Source of the DNA: Perkinsus marinus ATCC 50983
Taxonomy: Eukaryota > Perkinsozoa > Perkinsida > Perkinsidae
DNA length: 64,000 nucleotides
Direction: 5' to 3'
Assembly: GCF_000006405.1 (NCBI RefSeq)
Contig: NW_003200415.1
Span: forward strand, 62,001 to 126,000
Position 1 is the first letter of the stretch. Each line of letters begins with the position of its first letter. Shown here piece after piece: positions 36,840 through 48,037 of this stretch. The position numbers were made by a program, and so were the translations under genes. Under the pieces are notes generated by a model that made no database searches, was not told the origin of the DNA, and was given only the letters and a program-made list of their open reading frames with translations.

Positions 36840-39311
36840 TTACTCCTTGCCCATCTGCCTTCCAGCTCTAATGACCTCATCAACTAGCAACAACTGCTGG
36901 GCCAGCACCTGCACAGATGATAACACAGCTAGAATGATTCACCCACTGGTGCTTACTGGTGCCAAGGCAAGCATCTCTTTCTTAACAACGTAATTATCCC
37001 AGATACCTGTAGAGCATCTATGGTCGTTGCAAGGATCCATAACAACTACCTTCAGCTTCAGGGGAGATGGCGTCTCCAGTATATACGTCTAGGCCCACCG
37101 CCTCGCCATCAGCATTCTGGTACTCTGAACATTGCATATACCGTCAGTACCCAACAACCTACATCATACCTTCCTCCAGCTTGAGTATGGTGTCTTGAAT
37201 ATCAAAACCGCTATTCTCAGCGAGGGTCTGGGGTATAGCCTGACAATCAGTGAATTGAGACAACAGTACTGTGGGAACTATCACTACCAGCAATGCCTTG
37301 GCGAAAACTTCAACACCGAGTTTAGTCTTACCACTAACGTTCTTCTTCATGAACTCCATCAAGTGGTCATGACCAGCCAACTCGAAGGCACCTAACAGCC
37401 CTAGGTAACATAAGGAGTGGTAGTCTACGGTCCTACCGGCTCCTGGGACCACCGCACCGTCTTGAGCCGCATTCCTCACGGCACGTAGGCCATCACGGAC
37501 CTATAATGACGACAGCATCAGAAGGGCGCTCTACCATCATTCACGTACAGCATCCTTCATCTGATTGATAACATAGTCATTGGAGCCCTTGAGGAGTATG
37601 GTGCAGGAACGAGGATGTCTGTGAACGAATAAGCAAACACTGAATACAGTGGCGATGCTAATGCTACTTACTGGACTCCTTCGATAAAGGTATACTTGTC
37701 ATCACCAATGACCTTCTCATAAACCTCATCAGCATAGCCGAGATCATCAGGAGTGAGCTACAGAGGACGATACACCGAGCTCACCGAGGGGAGACGTATT
37801 ACATCCTCGACAGAGTTCACAGCAACGCCGCCACATGCGAGTACAAGGCGTTCCATGTTCCTCCGCTTAGCCCTACGCAATGCCATGATACCCTCCTTAG
37901 CGAGCATATCCAACGCTGGGGGGTCGATACCTGTTATGACCATCGGCAGACCATAACGGGAGTGAGCTGAACCCACCTTTCTGGTTGATAACAACGAAGT
38001 GCTTGCCAGTCTTGTCGGAGTCGCCACACACAGTCTGCTTTAATTCGATAATCTTAGCCACCTAATGACAGAGCACCGGTCATTGCCACATTCACCACCA
38101 CCTGGTCTCACCTTATCATCGGTGAACTTCCTCTCAGACTCAACAAGACGTTCCCTCTGCTCAGCATTGCTGTAAGCGAAAGTAGTGTTCACCTACTATG
38201 CTAATCAACTACGAGTGGCCTTGAATGCTCATCTCACCTCAGCCTTCTCATATTCAAGACTGACGTTGCAGGTGAGAATATAGCAGTTCTCGAGCCTGTG
38301 AGGCATGTCGGGGTGGCGGGTCCCATGGTCAAGTACAAGACCTTTCACCAGTCTAATACCATAACAATGCAACCGACAGGATCTAGCACCCCGAGTATAC
38401 CTAGTCTCCATAGCGAGCCTCTCTTGCATAGTCATAACTTCTACCATATGCAAGTCTATCTCCTCGCTCTCAGTATGAATCTGATACCACAATATCGGTA
38501 TAACAATAAGCCTTGTCCCCCCTTACGAGCTGGAGGGCCTGGACAATGATATCCGCCAACTGGTCAGCCTGCTTGCCAGGAAGTTTAGTCCGGAGAGAGG
38601 TTCCTAATACGACCAAGCTGATCGAGGCTGATACCCTGGGAACACTACTGGCTATGCAGGAGAGAATGTCACTGTCTTCCCAGCCACACTTCACTTTAAA
38701 CTCTTCCAAAAAGGTTGCTATCTGAAGATAATCAATATTCAAAGGAACACGACGGACCGCATTCAATACCTCCATCCGAGCAGCATCGAATCCATCCGCT
38801 AGAATGCGGGGATGCACACCATCATTGATGTACCTGCAAAGGTACACTTCTAGTAGGACGCCTTCTGACCAGAATTCTACCTCTGAGACAACTTCATGAG
38901 CTCGGCAATGAACAGAATAGTCGACGTGGTGCCATCACCGCTGGTCTCATCTTGTGCTGCAGCGGCTCGGGCTACAAGATCAACAGAGATGTCAGGTATC
39001 GTACGTCCTACGTAGCCTACCTATCATAGAGGCAGTAGGGTGCTGAATTTGCATCTCTTTAAGGAGAACACTCCCATCCTTGGTGATCTTGATCTGGCCA
39101 GCACCTCCAACGAGCCTGTAATGAGCAACCATGAGTTCGCAGTGGTGTGGTATGACGTCCCTAAGCCAGCCCGATATTACATCTTGAGAGTGCCCCTAGG
39201 GCCGAGATTGCTCTTCATAACCTCACTGAGGCCTTGGGCAGCATTGCAGTTCACCAACAACGCTTGAGTGGCCTTCAAAACATCAGCTTTGGAGTTAACG
39301 ACGCTAACCAT
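36840..39311 (-). CDS. CCT6: T-complex chaperonin subunit zeta (CCT6)
   Basis: A subunit of the cytosolic chaperonin that folds actin and tubulin. From ATG 39311 it reads [20 protein letters not shown] and [13 protein letters not shown]. Then [18 protein letters not shown] gives the nucleotide-site GDGTT. Next come [20 protein letters not shown]-type sequence (38840-38760), [52 protein letters not shown] (37900), [10 protein letters not shown], an AGRTVDYHS-type segment, and [18 protein letters not shown]. The last exon reads [12 protein letters not shown] and ends in TAA at 36840. [10 protein letters not shown] and [18 protein letters not shown] are zeta-specific landmarks. The gene is cut by many short introns. 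Confidence 0.93.
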
Positions 39312-39728
39312 GGCTGGGTGGATTCACAAACTAACTGCAATAGTAGTCAAGCTGGTTGTAGAGCTGGGCCCTAGAGCTTAGCAATCAATTCAGTCATGAT
39401 AGTCTCGTCGTACATCAAAGATATGAGTTAAACCTCTAAATAAATAGGAGGCTTCTCTATCGGATGTGAGCCGTCCTCCTACCTAGTCAGTACCATACAG
39501 TCATGTAGACGCATGGTATCTTGGATGCCTGTCTACGTTTGCAAAGACGAAAAATCGATCAATGTGGCGAGCGCCAATGCGATTCTATAGTAAAAGCAGA
39601 TGGTGAGTAAGGGGCTACGGCTCCAGGCCATCCGGGGGAACAGATTCCAGGAAATGTGGTATCGTTTATGGTGGAATTTGCTGATCTGTTGGTGATGGGC
39701 AGAGTTGTTCCTGTTCTCTCGTATTTGA

Positions 39729-40499
39729 ATGGCTCCTAAGAATAAGGGAAAGGGAGGGAAGAACCGACGCCGCGGAAAGGGAGGACGCGGTGACGTTAAG
39801 CGAGAGCTTGAGTTCAAGGAAGATGGCCAGGAATACGGTCAGGTACGTCAACCGGACCTACTCCGTATCTTATATGGGTGACATTTGGATATTCCAGCAG
39901 CATCCTATAGGTCCTCAAGATGCTTGGGCAAGGTCGTGTTGAGCTACAATGCTTCGACGGAGTAAAGCGACTCGGGCATATCCGTGGCAAGATGCGTAAG
40001 CGTGTGTGGATCCAGATCGGTGATATCGTAAGCCTCGTGGAAAATGTATTTTAGCTGGTCCTAGTTGGCACCACTCAGGTTCTGGCTTCCCTCCGAGACT
40101 TCCAAGACGAGAAGTGTGATATCATCCTCAAGTACTAGTATCGTTACCACCTTGACTCCGATCCCTTTCGACAGGTATAACGTCGATGAGGCCCGTGCCT
40201 TGAAACAGCATAAGGAGATACCTGACAACATCAAGATCAACGAGACTGATTTGATGGGCAACGAGGAAGGTAATGATAGTACCACCACGTTCCTCAGGTG
40301 TTGAATATCATCTTGCTTTAGGATTCTCTGATGATGGTGTCGAGTTTGCTGAAGATGGTAGTGATGACGAGGAGACTGCAGGCAACCTCTTGGCCCCTCC
40401 CTCTGCCGCTGCTAACCTCAGTAATATACCTCCCCTCTCTGATGGACTGTACTCTAACTTGTCTCTTCCTCAGCTAAGGCGGACATTGACGATATCTAA
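39729..40499 (+). CDS. EIF1A: Translation initiation factor eIF1A
   Basis: Six exons: 39729-39842, 39911-40027, 40079-40131, 40175-40269, 40322-40420 and 40474-40499. They sum to 504 nt (167 residues), so the frame closes exactly. The N-terminus [19 protein letters not shown] is the basic tail. The OB fold follows ([29 protein letters not shown] joined to [19 protein letters not shown]), then [17 protein letters not shown] and an acidic tail. The last exon ends ADIDDI, the conserved eIF5B-binding end of eIF1A. The third exon start was set at 40079 because it removes an insertion and restores the family spacing. The factor acts in 40S scanning and start-codon choice. The CCT6 gene starts 417 bp away on the other strand. 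Confidence 0.95.
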
Positions 40500-40677
40500 G
40501 CAACCATTGACGATGGTCACCCAGCCGTTTCCCTGTACTGAGTGAAGCTCTTATTCACTATCTAGCATTCCTATCATCCCGACTTGTGTTTTTAACGTTA
40601 GGGGAGCGTTGTTACAGTACTTAGCCATAACTCTGCTTACCAGTTCCATACGTCAATTTTGAAGTGGTGATATCATC

Positions 40678-42487
40678 ATGCCGGCAGCTGAGGGTCATCA
40701 AGAATACATCCAAAAGAAAATCAATCCTATTCTCGAGAATCTCGTCACCCAGGTATATCTAGGGTCAGCTTATGCTACTGTACTAGATATTTTCAGTTGC
40801 TGTTGGAGCGTCCTGAAGACCCTGTGCCCTTCATGATACAATGGTTATCTGATTATGTACTTACGTCGATCTCTCCCTCGTCGAGGATTGCCTCTCCTCG
40901 TGTTATAACTCAGTCCCATACTCCTGCTCCTGCTGGTATACAGGGTGCTGCAGAGTCGTCCTCAGCAGAAGTCACTAGATTGCAGTCTGAAGTCGATTCC
41001 CTTCGAGCGTATGGCAACGGAGGTGCCAATGGTGGCTTCACGTTATTCGATAGGTATGTGAAGCAGCTCGAGAGCAAGCAAGCTGAATTGGAGGCGGCTG
41101 CATCTAAGTCGTTGCCATGCGCCCCTTCTACTACTACTAAGGGTGAGGAGGACTCGGCAGATGAGGTCAGTGGTAGATGCTTAACAATGGACCATGATCC
41201 TGCGTGCATCTGCTAGGATAGCTCCGACGAAGACGATGAAGAGGATGTTGTCGATGAGCTACCACCAGTGCCTGCTAACTACCATCGTAGAGGCCCTAGA
41301 GCGAGTGTGAGTGCTGAGGCATACGGTGACTGGAACAAGTAGGTTCATAGGGCCCTCGACTACCTATAGGATGTTGTCTCAGGAAGCGAACTGATTTCGT
41401 GGCACCAGTCCATCCGAAGAGTGAGGAGCAGGCGGCTCGTATAAGGTCCGTTCTCAGCCAGAGTTTCCTGTTCATGTCTGTTGATGAGAAGAGTTTAGAT
41501 GTAGTCATTGGTGCTATGGTAGAGAAGGTAGTGAACTAGTGCTCTCCCGTGCTAACTGACCGTTTTCCTCCCAGGTCATCGAACCCAACCAACGTGTAAT
41601 TAACCAGGGTGATGATGGGGACGTCCTTTATGTGGTGGAGTCGGGTGAGATGAATGAATTCGTGTGGACTTCAAACGGTACGATGTGTTAGGTGAGTTGG
41701 ACTGTTATAAGAAGCTTCCTGGGGAAGAGGAGGAGAAGTTAGTTAAGACCTGTACCGAAGGTGACACCTTTGGAGAGCTCGCCTTGCTCTACAATACCCC
41801 GCGGGCAGCGAGTGTTCAGGCTAGGTGAGCTCACGGTGAGGTTGCTTTATCACAGTCATCCTTCCTAGAGGACGATGCGTGGTGTGGCAGCTCGACAGGG
41901 AGACCTTCAATCACATTGTCAAGGAGGCTGCCGCAAGTAAAAGAGAGAAGTATGAGACCTTCCTCAAGAGTGTCCCTCTGCTGGAGAGTATGGACAGGTA
42001 AGAATTGTGTGAGGAGTCTGGAAGGGTCGGGCATCTGCTGCAGTTACGAGAGGTCCAAGGTTGCTGATGCTCTTCGAACTGAGTGTTTCAAGGCAGGGGA
42101 GTGTATTGTCCGACAGGGCGATGTGGGAGATAAGTTTTATATGCTGGAAGAAGGGGAATGTACTGTATATAAGGTATATGTTCAAGGCCAGGTAAGTAGA
42201 GGATCTCTGAAGGTAGTAGTGTATGGATGTTGATTCATAGGAGCCTAAGGAGGTTATGCACATTAGAGCTGGGGACTACTTTGGCGAGTTGGCATTACTC
42301 AGCAATGACCCTCGAGCTGCTACAGTGAAGGCTAAGACGGACTGCCAAGTACTCCATCATCCGTTGACAGCTCATTTTCTAGTGAGATGGTCATTGACAG
42401 GTTCTCTCTCTGGATCGCAGGAGTTTCAAGAGGCTACTTGGTCCACTTGAAGACATTCTTAAGCGTAACACGGCTCGTTACGAGTAG
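40678..42487 (+). CDS. cAMP-dependent protein kinase regulatory subunit (RII-like)
   Basis: From ATG 40678: a dimerisation/docking domain (EYIQKKINPILENLVTQ, spliced to LLLERPEDPVPFMIQWLSDY); a Ser/Pro-rich linker with a heptad-like segment (LFDRYVKQLESKQAELEAAA); an acidic stretch; an inhibitor segment YHRRGPRASVSAEAYGDWNK; then two cyclic-nucleotide domains. Site A has GDTFGELALLYNTPRAASVQA and site B has DYFGELALLSNDPRAATVKA. Both have the Glu and Arg that hold cAMP. The C-terminus DILKRNTARYE ends in TAG at 42487. A serine in the inhibitor site makes it substrate-like, as in RII. It should bind and inhibit the PKA catalytic subunit. A cyclase gene lies 5.5 kb downstream. Confidence 0.93.
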
Positions 42488-42838
42488 TTATGCTACCACC
42501 ACTTAGACTCAACGGTGTAGTATTACGAGTTTGTTGTTATTATAGTGGAGATATTGTACAGCTGCCGTTTCGTCATCAACTGCTACTGATATTACTGATG
42601 CCTCCGTGGTCCTCAGTGATAACAGTAGTAGTTGAATTTCCGGCAGGGAGGTCTCCTCCCAATAGGCCAGTCATTGAGAGTAGTCGTTGCCCGGTAGTAA
42701 GCCATCCCCATTCCAAGAACCTCTTTCTATGTGCCCCATCATCAGTGGAGTAGTACAATGCCGTTGTAGTGTTGGTTATTACAGGATCCCCACTACAGGG
42801 AGGCGTTGCTATGTGCATCATCATTAGTTTTAACTGAA

Positions 42839-45800
42839 TGACCATACGGCAGGCCAATGAGGCGATGGAGATAGATCAATCGCCGTTTGCTCGTGATGCC
42901 CATGGAGTTGCCCTCGATCCTGCTGCCAGGTCTCGGTACTATAACGAGTATGAGGACTCCCGGACTAGGCTGTCCTGTTAGGCATAACACGTCTCTGAAT
43001 GGCCCATTCAAAAAGGTGGACATTCTTAGTCACAAGCCTATGCGCCGTAATAATATGAGTATTCATGCTCTCCCCGTATACAACTCTGCTTCCCCGTAGA
43101 CGTATTTTATGAGATGGAACACCGAAGACTTGAACGGTCCTTGGAGGGGTACCGAATGGAGCCTAGTTGGGGCGCTAGGTTTGCCGCGGAACTTGTCGTT
43201 GTTCTGGTAAGCGGCCTCCTTCTCTCTCCCCCAGCATAGGGTGCTCTCCAGGTTGCATTCATATTGTTGTCAAACTCGATAGGCAGTAATATTGTGGGCC
43301 AAATACTGCGGGAGAAGAACACTCGTGCGCTGCTCCTCGTGGTGCCTGGTGCGGTTACTGTAATAGTCTCCTTCTCGACTCGCCTCCATATTGCTATATT
43401 GTAGGGCTTCTTCATCGCAGTAGCATTGATAAGCATTGCACTGCGGAAAAGGAGCGCGATATCGACCCTAGCAGTGGTTTTCTTGTTGATAGGAGTTGTA
43501 TGGATCATATGGCTTTACAATCCCGCTGATAAATGGCCGGTAACTACATAACTCTTCGATAGATCATTTACCCCTTCCTCTTCAGGCCCCGTCTCTCACG
43601 AATATTATAATCGTCAGTGTCGTAGTTGCTTCCCTTGAGGTCTTATTGTTCTTAATATATGTAAGTCTACTTATGTGGTATATACCATATAGACTTATCA
43701 ACTCACAGGTTACTATTCACTTTGGGTATCCCTATATGCTTAAGAAAGTCCATCCTGACTTTCTTGTCAAGCACTGGTGGCGACTTCACCAAGTGGATGA
43801 AGAGAATGCCTTCGGGTCGGCCACGTCTCACTGTACAACTATCATCATCATAGTAGTAGGTACTCCTACCAGCGCTACGGTATATTCTCACTCACTCGTA
43901 ATATTTGTAACTATCATGGTGATGTCGACAGCGAGGGTCGGCCCCACGGCTTCGGCGTGTGGACGGATGATTCTCGCCACGGTGAGATCCTGAGGGGGGT
44001 CTGGATGCGAGGTAGGGTGCATACTATATGACTGTTCTAGCAGCTGTCCCTTGTCAGGACTCCCTATGGGTCCGTTCGTATCTCGAGAGTTCAGCAGCGG
44101 CTCAGTGAGTGTCTGTCGTCGTATACTATGGGCATCGACTCGGGCCGAGCCGGGTAGCCGTACCTCTCCAAATACTTGTAAATGTCTTCTCTTAGGAATC
44201 ACCTGGAAATATATATTCCCGCATCGCAAAGATGAATGTTCATATGGAGTAGCATCAGTTGAATGCTCTGTATCTGGGTATTTCTTCAACCACCTCCCCA
44301 AGGTTAAGGAGCTTCTCACTTCTACTGACGATTTCACCTTCGTCCTGGATCACTTCAAACGAGAGTAGTCCCATACGTTGCAATGCCTCTCTCAGCTATG
44401 CATGCAGGTTCGAAAGTTCTACCGAGGAGCTCGCAAAAGGGGAGGGCTTCATCGGATCGGAAAGGGATGCCTGCCGGAAGGATGTAGGACCATACTTCCC
44501 TTCCTCTGTTGAGGGTGACGTCCCCATGCCAGTGTCCAGCGGCCCCTCCGGCCCTTCGGCTACGTCTGCTCACAAGCTTTGGAGCTCTGGAGAGAGGTAG
44601 CTCACAGTTGATCGCTCTAAAGGAGGATGAGACTGGTAATAGGGCGAGGGAGTGGATACCTATCTTCCGTTGAAGGGCCTTTGCCGCAGGTATTACGGGT
44701 ACGGGTTTTATGGAGCTCCTACCGCCAGAGACGTGTGGCCACGACTCGAATAATGAAGAGCAGTACTACTATAGTGGTCGAACTAGAACGTTTAGTTGCG
44801 GTAAGTCATTGCGGTCCTCGTCTGTTGAAGGTCTGTCCCTCCCAGGTCATCCTTCCAGCCTATCACTTCAAGCATCCTACCTCCAACCAGTGCGGCATGC
44901 AGAGGCATTGGTGTATCTACATGGCTATAACTGTCCTATCTCTAGTGCTATTGAACGGTTAGGGCAGATGTTGGCTCTAGGACAGTTCCCATTGTGGATC
45001 AGACCTTTCGTTTTCTCCCAGGGTGAGGATGATACTGAGTATTGGTATGTTCACTACTACTCTTATTATTCGTAGGTTCGGGGTCCGCTCTTACCTATCA
45101 TGCTGCTAGAGACTGTTTGCCGGAGTATGCACCGGATCTAGCTGACTTTGTGGCTAAACTCAGGACAGCAGGCTTCCGTCGGATACACTTCTTAGTCCAC
45201 TCTATGGGGGCGAGGTATTATACTATATTATGATAGAATGGGAATAGTCTACCGCTCCTTCAGGCTCTTCTGTGAAGCCTTACCGTTTATGGTCCAGGAC
45301 TCGCTTCTGCAGATAAGAGCGTGTTCATACGGCACCTCCAACTCAGCCAAGTCAACTCGTGCTGGTAGTCTAGAGGGAACCAGAGCGTTATCCTCCAGTA
45401 AGGGCCGCCGTAAGGATCATTTTTCCACAGATTCAATCTCGTCAGCACCGGGCCCTGCCGTGATGGATCTAGAGGCAGCAGCAGCAGCTTCTACTCACAG
45501 CGATGTGGATAGGATGACTCTTCTCAACGTTGTTCTCGTCAATGCAGACTATCCTTTGGATAAGTTCCGTCATAGTGTCCTGCCCTCTTTACTGGAGTAC
45601 TGTGAACGGGTAACGGTATATGCTGACAGTCGAGATGGTGCATTGATGTGGTCTGAACTATTCAATAGAGAGAAAGCCCTTGGTAAATTCGTTGGTACTC
45701 TAGCCTGTGTCGACCGAGATAATGGTCAAAGCTACGGTGAAGCATATGTTGACGTTATGGACACGACACATATGGACCAGAATGTTCACCAACTTAGACA

Positions 45801-46035
45801 TAATTTCTTCAATCTCAATGTACAAGTTGTGTCTGATATAGCAGAGATCGTCGAGTCTTGTACGCCAGCGGCCAAACGTAGCACTAGACTCACTAAGACG
45901 GGTAGGTCATCCTGGGGGGAAGGCTCGCTATCAGCATCATCACTTTCATTCAGGTCGAGGGAATGTATACACCTTTCTAAGTCCGCCGAGTTTTGTAAAG
46001 AATCATTAACTCGAGGTTTCATCGTTACAATCTAA
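42839..46035 (+). CDS. Membrane protein with MORN-like repeat and DUF900-type alpha/beta hydrolase
   Basis: From ATG 42839 (MTIRQANEAMEIDQSPFARD). The first intron joins SRTRLS to YVFYEMEHRRLERSLEGYRM. Hydrophobic segments follow (VAFILLSNSIGSNIVGQIL; ALLLVVPGAVTVIVSFSTRL; LAVVFLLIGVVWIIWLYNPA; LTNIIIVSVVVASLEVLLFL). Then comes FGYPYMLKKVHPDFLVKHWW, then a MORN-type unit (HGDVDSEGRPHGFGVWTDDS). The hydrolase begins ALVYLHGYNCPISSAIERLG near 44905, continues APDLADFVAKLRTAGFRRIH, and has the nucleophile motif FLVHSMGAR (Ser in HSMG). It ends with NVVLVNADYPLDKFRHSVLP and RVTVYADSRDGALMWSEL, as in DUF900 hydrolases. The substrate is unknown. I assume one gene; a split near 43650 is possible. 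Confidence 0.7.
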
Positions 46036-46811
46036 TGGAGGGCGTTTTCCCGCCAAGTAGCATTATTTCAATGAATAACAGCGGAGGTTTATGCTGCCAC
46101 TCCTGCTTTTGCCTCAACGATTGACAAACTGATTATATTTGCTTCCGCTATTTTTGCTCTGTATACCACGCCTCGAGTTAGTATCAGAAAAAGTAGGGAT
46201 GCCGCAGTGTAGTAGTTTCATGTTGTATGTTTGTGTCTACCAGGGATGGACTATCAGACAGTTAACCGGTCAAGGATGCCTCTAAAAACCTCTAGCTGAC
46301 TATACAAACATTAATGGTTTACACTACGAGTACTACGACAGAGAGTGTTCGACACCATCGAGGATTGTAAAATTCGGCGAGCTTCCACCCAGCCGTTAGT
46401 GGCATAGTGAGCAACTATCCAGCATGGTTCTTTCCGAGCTCGGAGTAGATGCTATGGTGATAGACAGAAAACGCAGTACCACTGGTCGAGTAGGAGGGTA
46501 TTGGGGGCGTTATGAAGCATAAGAGCGGATATGAGGAACCATATGAGGATGCTCTCCCACTCATACCCTCTTAGGTCACCAAATTTCAGCTATGGACGCA
46601 TGGGCACTTCCTTTGTTGGTGTCGTATATAGAGGAGAGCTGTTCTAGTAGTAACAATATCACTTCTTGGTCCCTCGTCTCCTGCTCTCCCAACACGGCTA
46701 GAATTGGCAGCTGTTATGACTCAATTGAAGGGTGACTCGAGAGAATGTCGTGCTACGTCCAAGTCTCACCAAGCTGTCCAGTACCATTTCCTGCCAAGTC
46801 ATTAGAGTTGT
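46036..46811. other. Intergenic stretch or unresolved 5' exons
   Basis: About 775 bp. A plus-strand frame near 46420-46560 (KHKSGYEEPYEDALPLIP) may be an upstream exon of the pseudouridine-synthase-like gene. The rest is featureless. Confidence 0.35.
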
Positions 46812-47624
46812 GTGGGTGGAGTCGGCGTAGCGCTCTCGACTAAGGATATGCCCCTCTCTCGCATGCTTGCTGTGGCCAGCGCTGACTTCAAGTCACAGTT
46901 ACCTCGAACAGCCTACACGGTATACCTAGCCCTGCTAAGTGGTCATTTGGGTGGTATTGCATCAACAATAGTGTGCCGGAGTCCCATCTGTAGGCCCTCA
47001 CAGGGGGACAAAGGGTAGTAATAGATAAAGTATATGATGAGAATGCGATGGTGGTAGGTATCGACTAGGTGGAGGCCAGTCTCAAGGTAGGACGGCCATA
47101 ACACTGATCCATCCAATCAGTGAACACCATGTTACACTACATGATGCAAGGTCACAGTCGTTGTATCTTACCATGGTCTCGCGGGAATACCATCTCAGAT
47201 ACCCAGTGACCTTCTGTGAGATGCGGCCCATAACGTCTATACCTGACCAATTGAAGTTACATTCAGTGGCTATCGGGCATCCCATATTTGGTGACTACTA
47301 CTACACTAATGATAGGTAGTGACATCACTACCAGCGCCTTGTGACAGAGTCTCTTATAGGCTTCTCGATGCCCACTACAAGGCTGGGACGTTACTCACGA
47401 TGCCACGTGGGATCGAACGGCCGAGTATTCAACCTTGGTTATCGGCACCAGGCATATGGCAGGAAGAGCATCTTCGGGCCCACTTCCCTAAGCCAGTCGC
47501 TGAAACTGGAGACGCACCTCGATGGATCGTACGGTGGCCTTCTCGCCTTGCTCCTACCCTACCAGAGCATGCAACACCACCAGAGACCCTCGAGGAAGTA
47601 GTGATGCAGGACGAGGTAGGCTAG
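46812..47624 (+). CDS. RluA-like pseudouridine synthase with degenerate motifs (possibly a pseudogene)
   Basis: Two conserved blocks of the RluA/RPUSD fold are visible. Near 46840-46960 there is TKDMPLSRMLAVASADFKSQ, where the catalytic HRLDxxTSG would lie; the Asp is kept but the His, Arg and Thr-Ser-Gly are not. It is followed by YTVYLALLSGHLGG (family VYLALVxGHL). Near 47175-47290 there is FCEMRPITSIPDQLKLHSVA and IGHPIFGDYYYTND, corresponding to PITGRTHQIRxH...GHPIxGDxxY, with TGRTHQ changed. A C-terminal exon (HFPKPVAETGDAPRWIVRWP) stops at 47624. The loss of active-site residues suggests a divergent or inactive protein, unless exon boundaries were misread. Confidence 0.45.
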
Positions 47625-47682
47625 ACGCATACTATCTGAACAGGGCTGAATTCTTGGAGTATAGATTGGAAGCATCGTCGGC

Positions 47683-47901
47683 ATGTCCGCATTGAAGCCC
47701 TTCGAGTCGTCGCTACGCCACTTGCGAGATATTGAGTCCCTCGTGCGGCAATGGGGGTTCAATGAAGAGGATCATGCCCAACTGGGAGAGATCCGAGATC
47801 CGAGGTTAGTTGATACCCTAGCCGTCTACTGAACTTATCGTAGGTATACTGATCGAGATGTGTTCTTCGATCAGCCTCGAAAGTGGATTCGAAAACTTTA
47901 A
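47683..47901 (+). CDS. Small conserved-looking protein, 59 residues, unrecognised
   Basis: Two exons (47683-47804 and 47844-47901; 180 nt including stop, frame checked) joined over a 39-nt intron (GTTAGT...CGTAG). It reads MSALKPFESSLRHLRDIESL, VRQWGFNEEDHAQLGEIRDP and RYTDRDVFFDQPRKWIRKL, ending in TAA. It has no signal peptide or membrane segment. The size and charge resemble small accessory subunits of mitochondrial complexes, but I recognise no family. Confidence 0.6.
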
Positions 47902-48037
47902 CAGCATGTTTCGGTTCAGTACGTTTCGTTTGTGTTTGTATGATTACGTAGTGCCGCTTCATTCACTTAGCACGAACAAGGTAATGAGTGGAAAATACAT
48001 AGGTCAACGGGTAGATATACTTAGCAATTGTATCGTA

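Noticed and set aside
40055-40078. An eIF1A insertion (LVLVGTTQ...) from using the first TTTTAG acceptor
   Set aside because: Using the later CACTCAG acceptor (exon from 40079) removes the insertion, restores family spacing and makes the total length a multiple of three.
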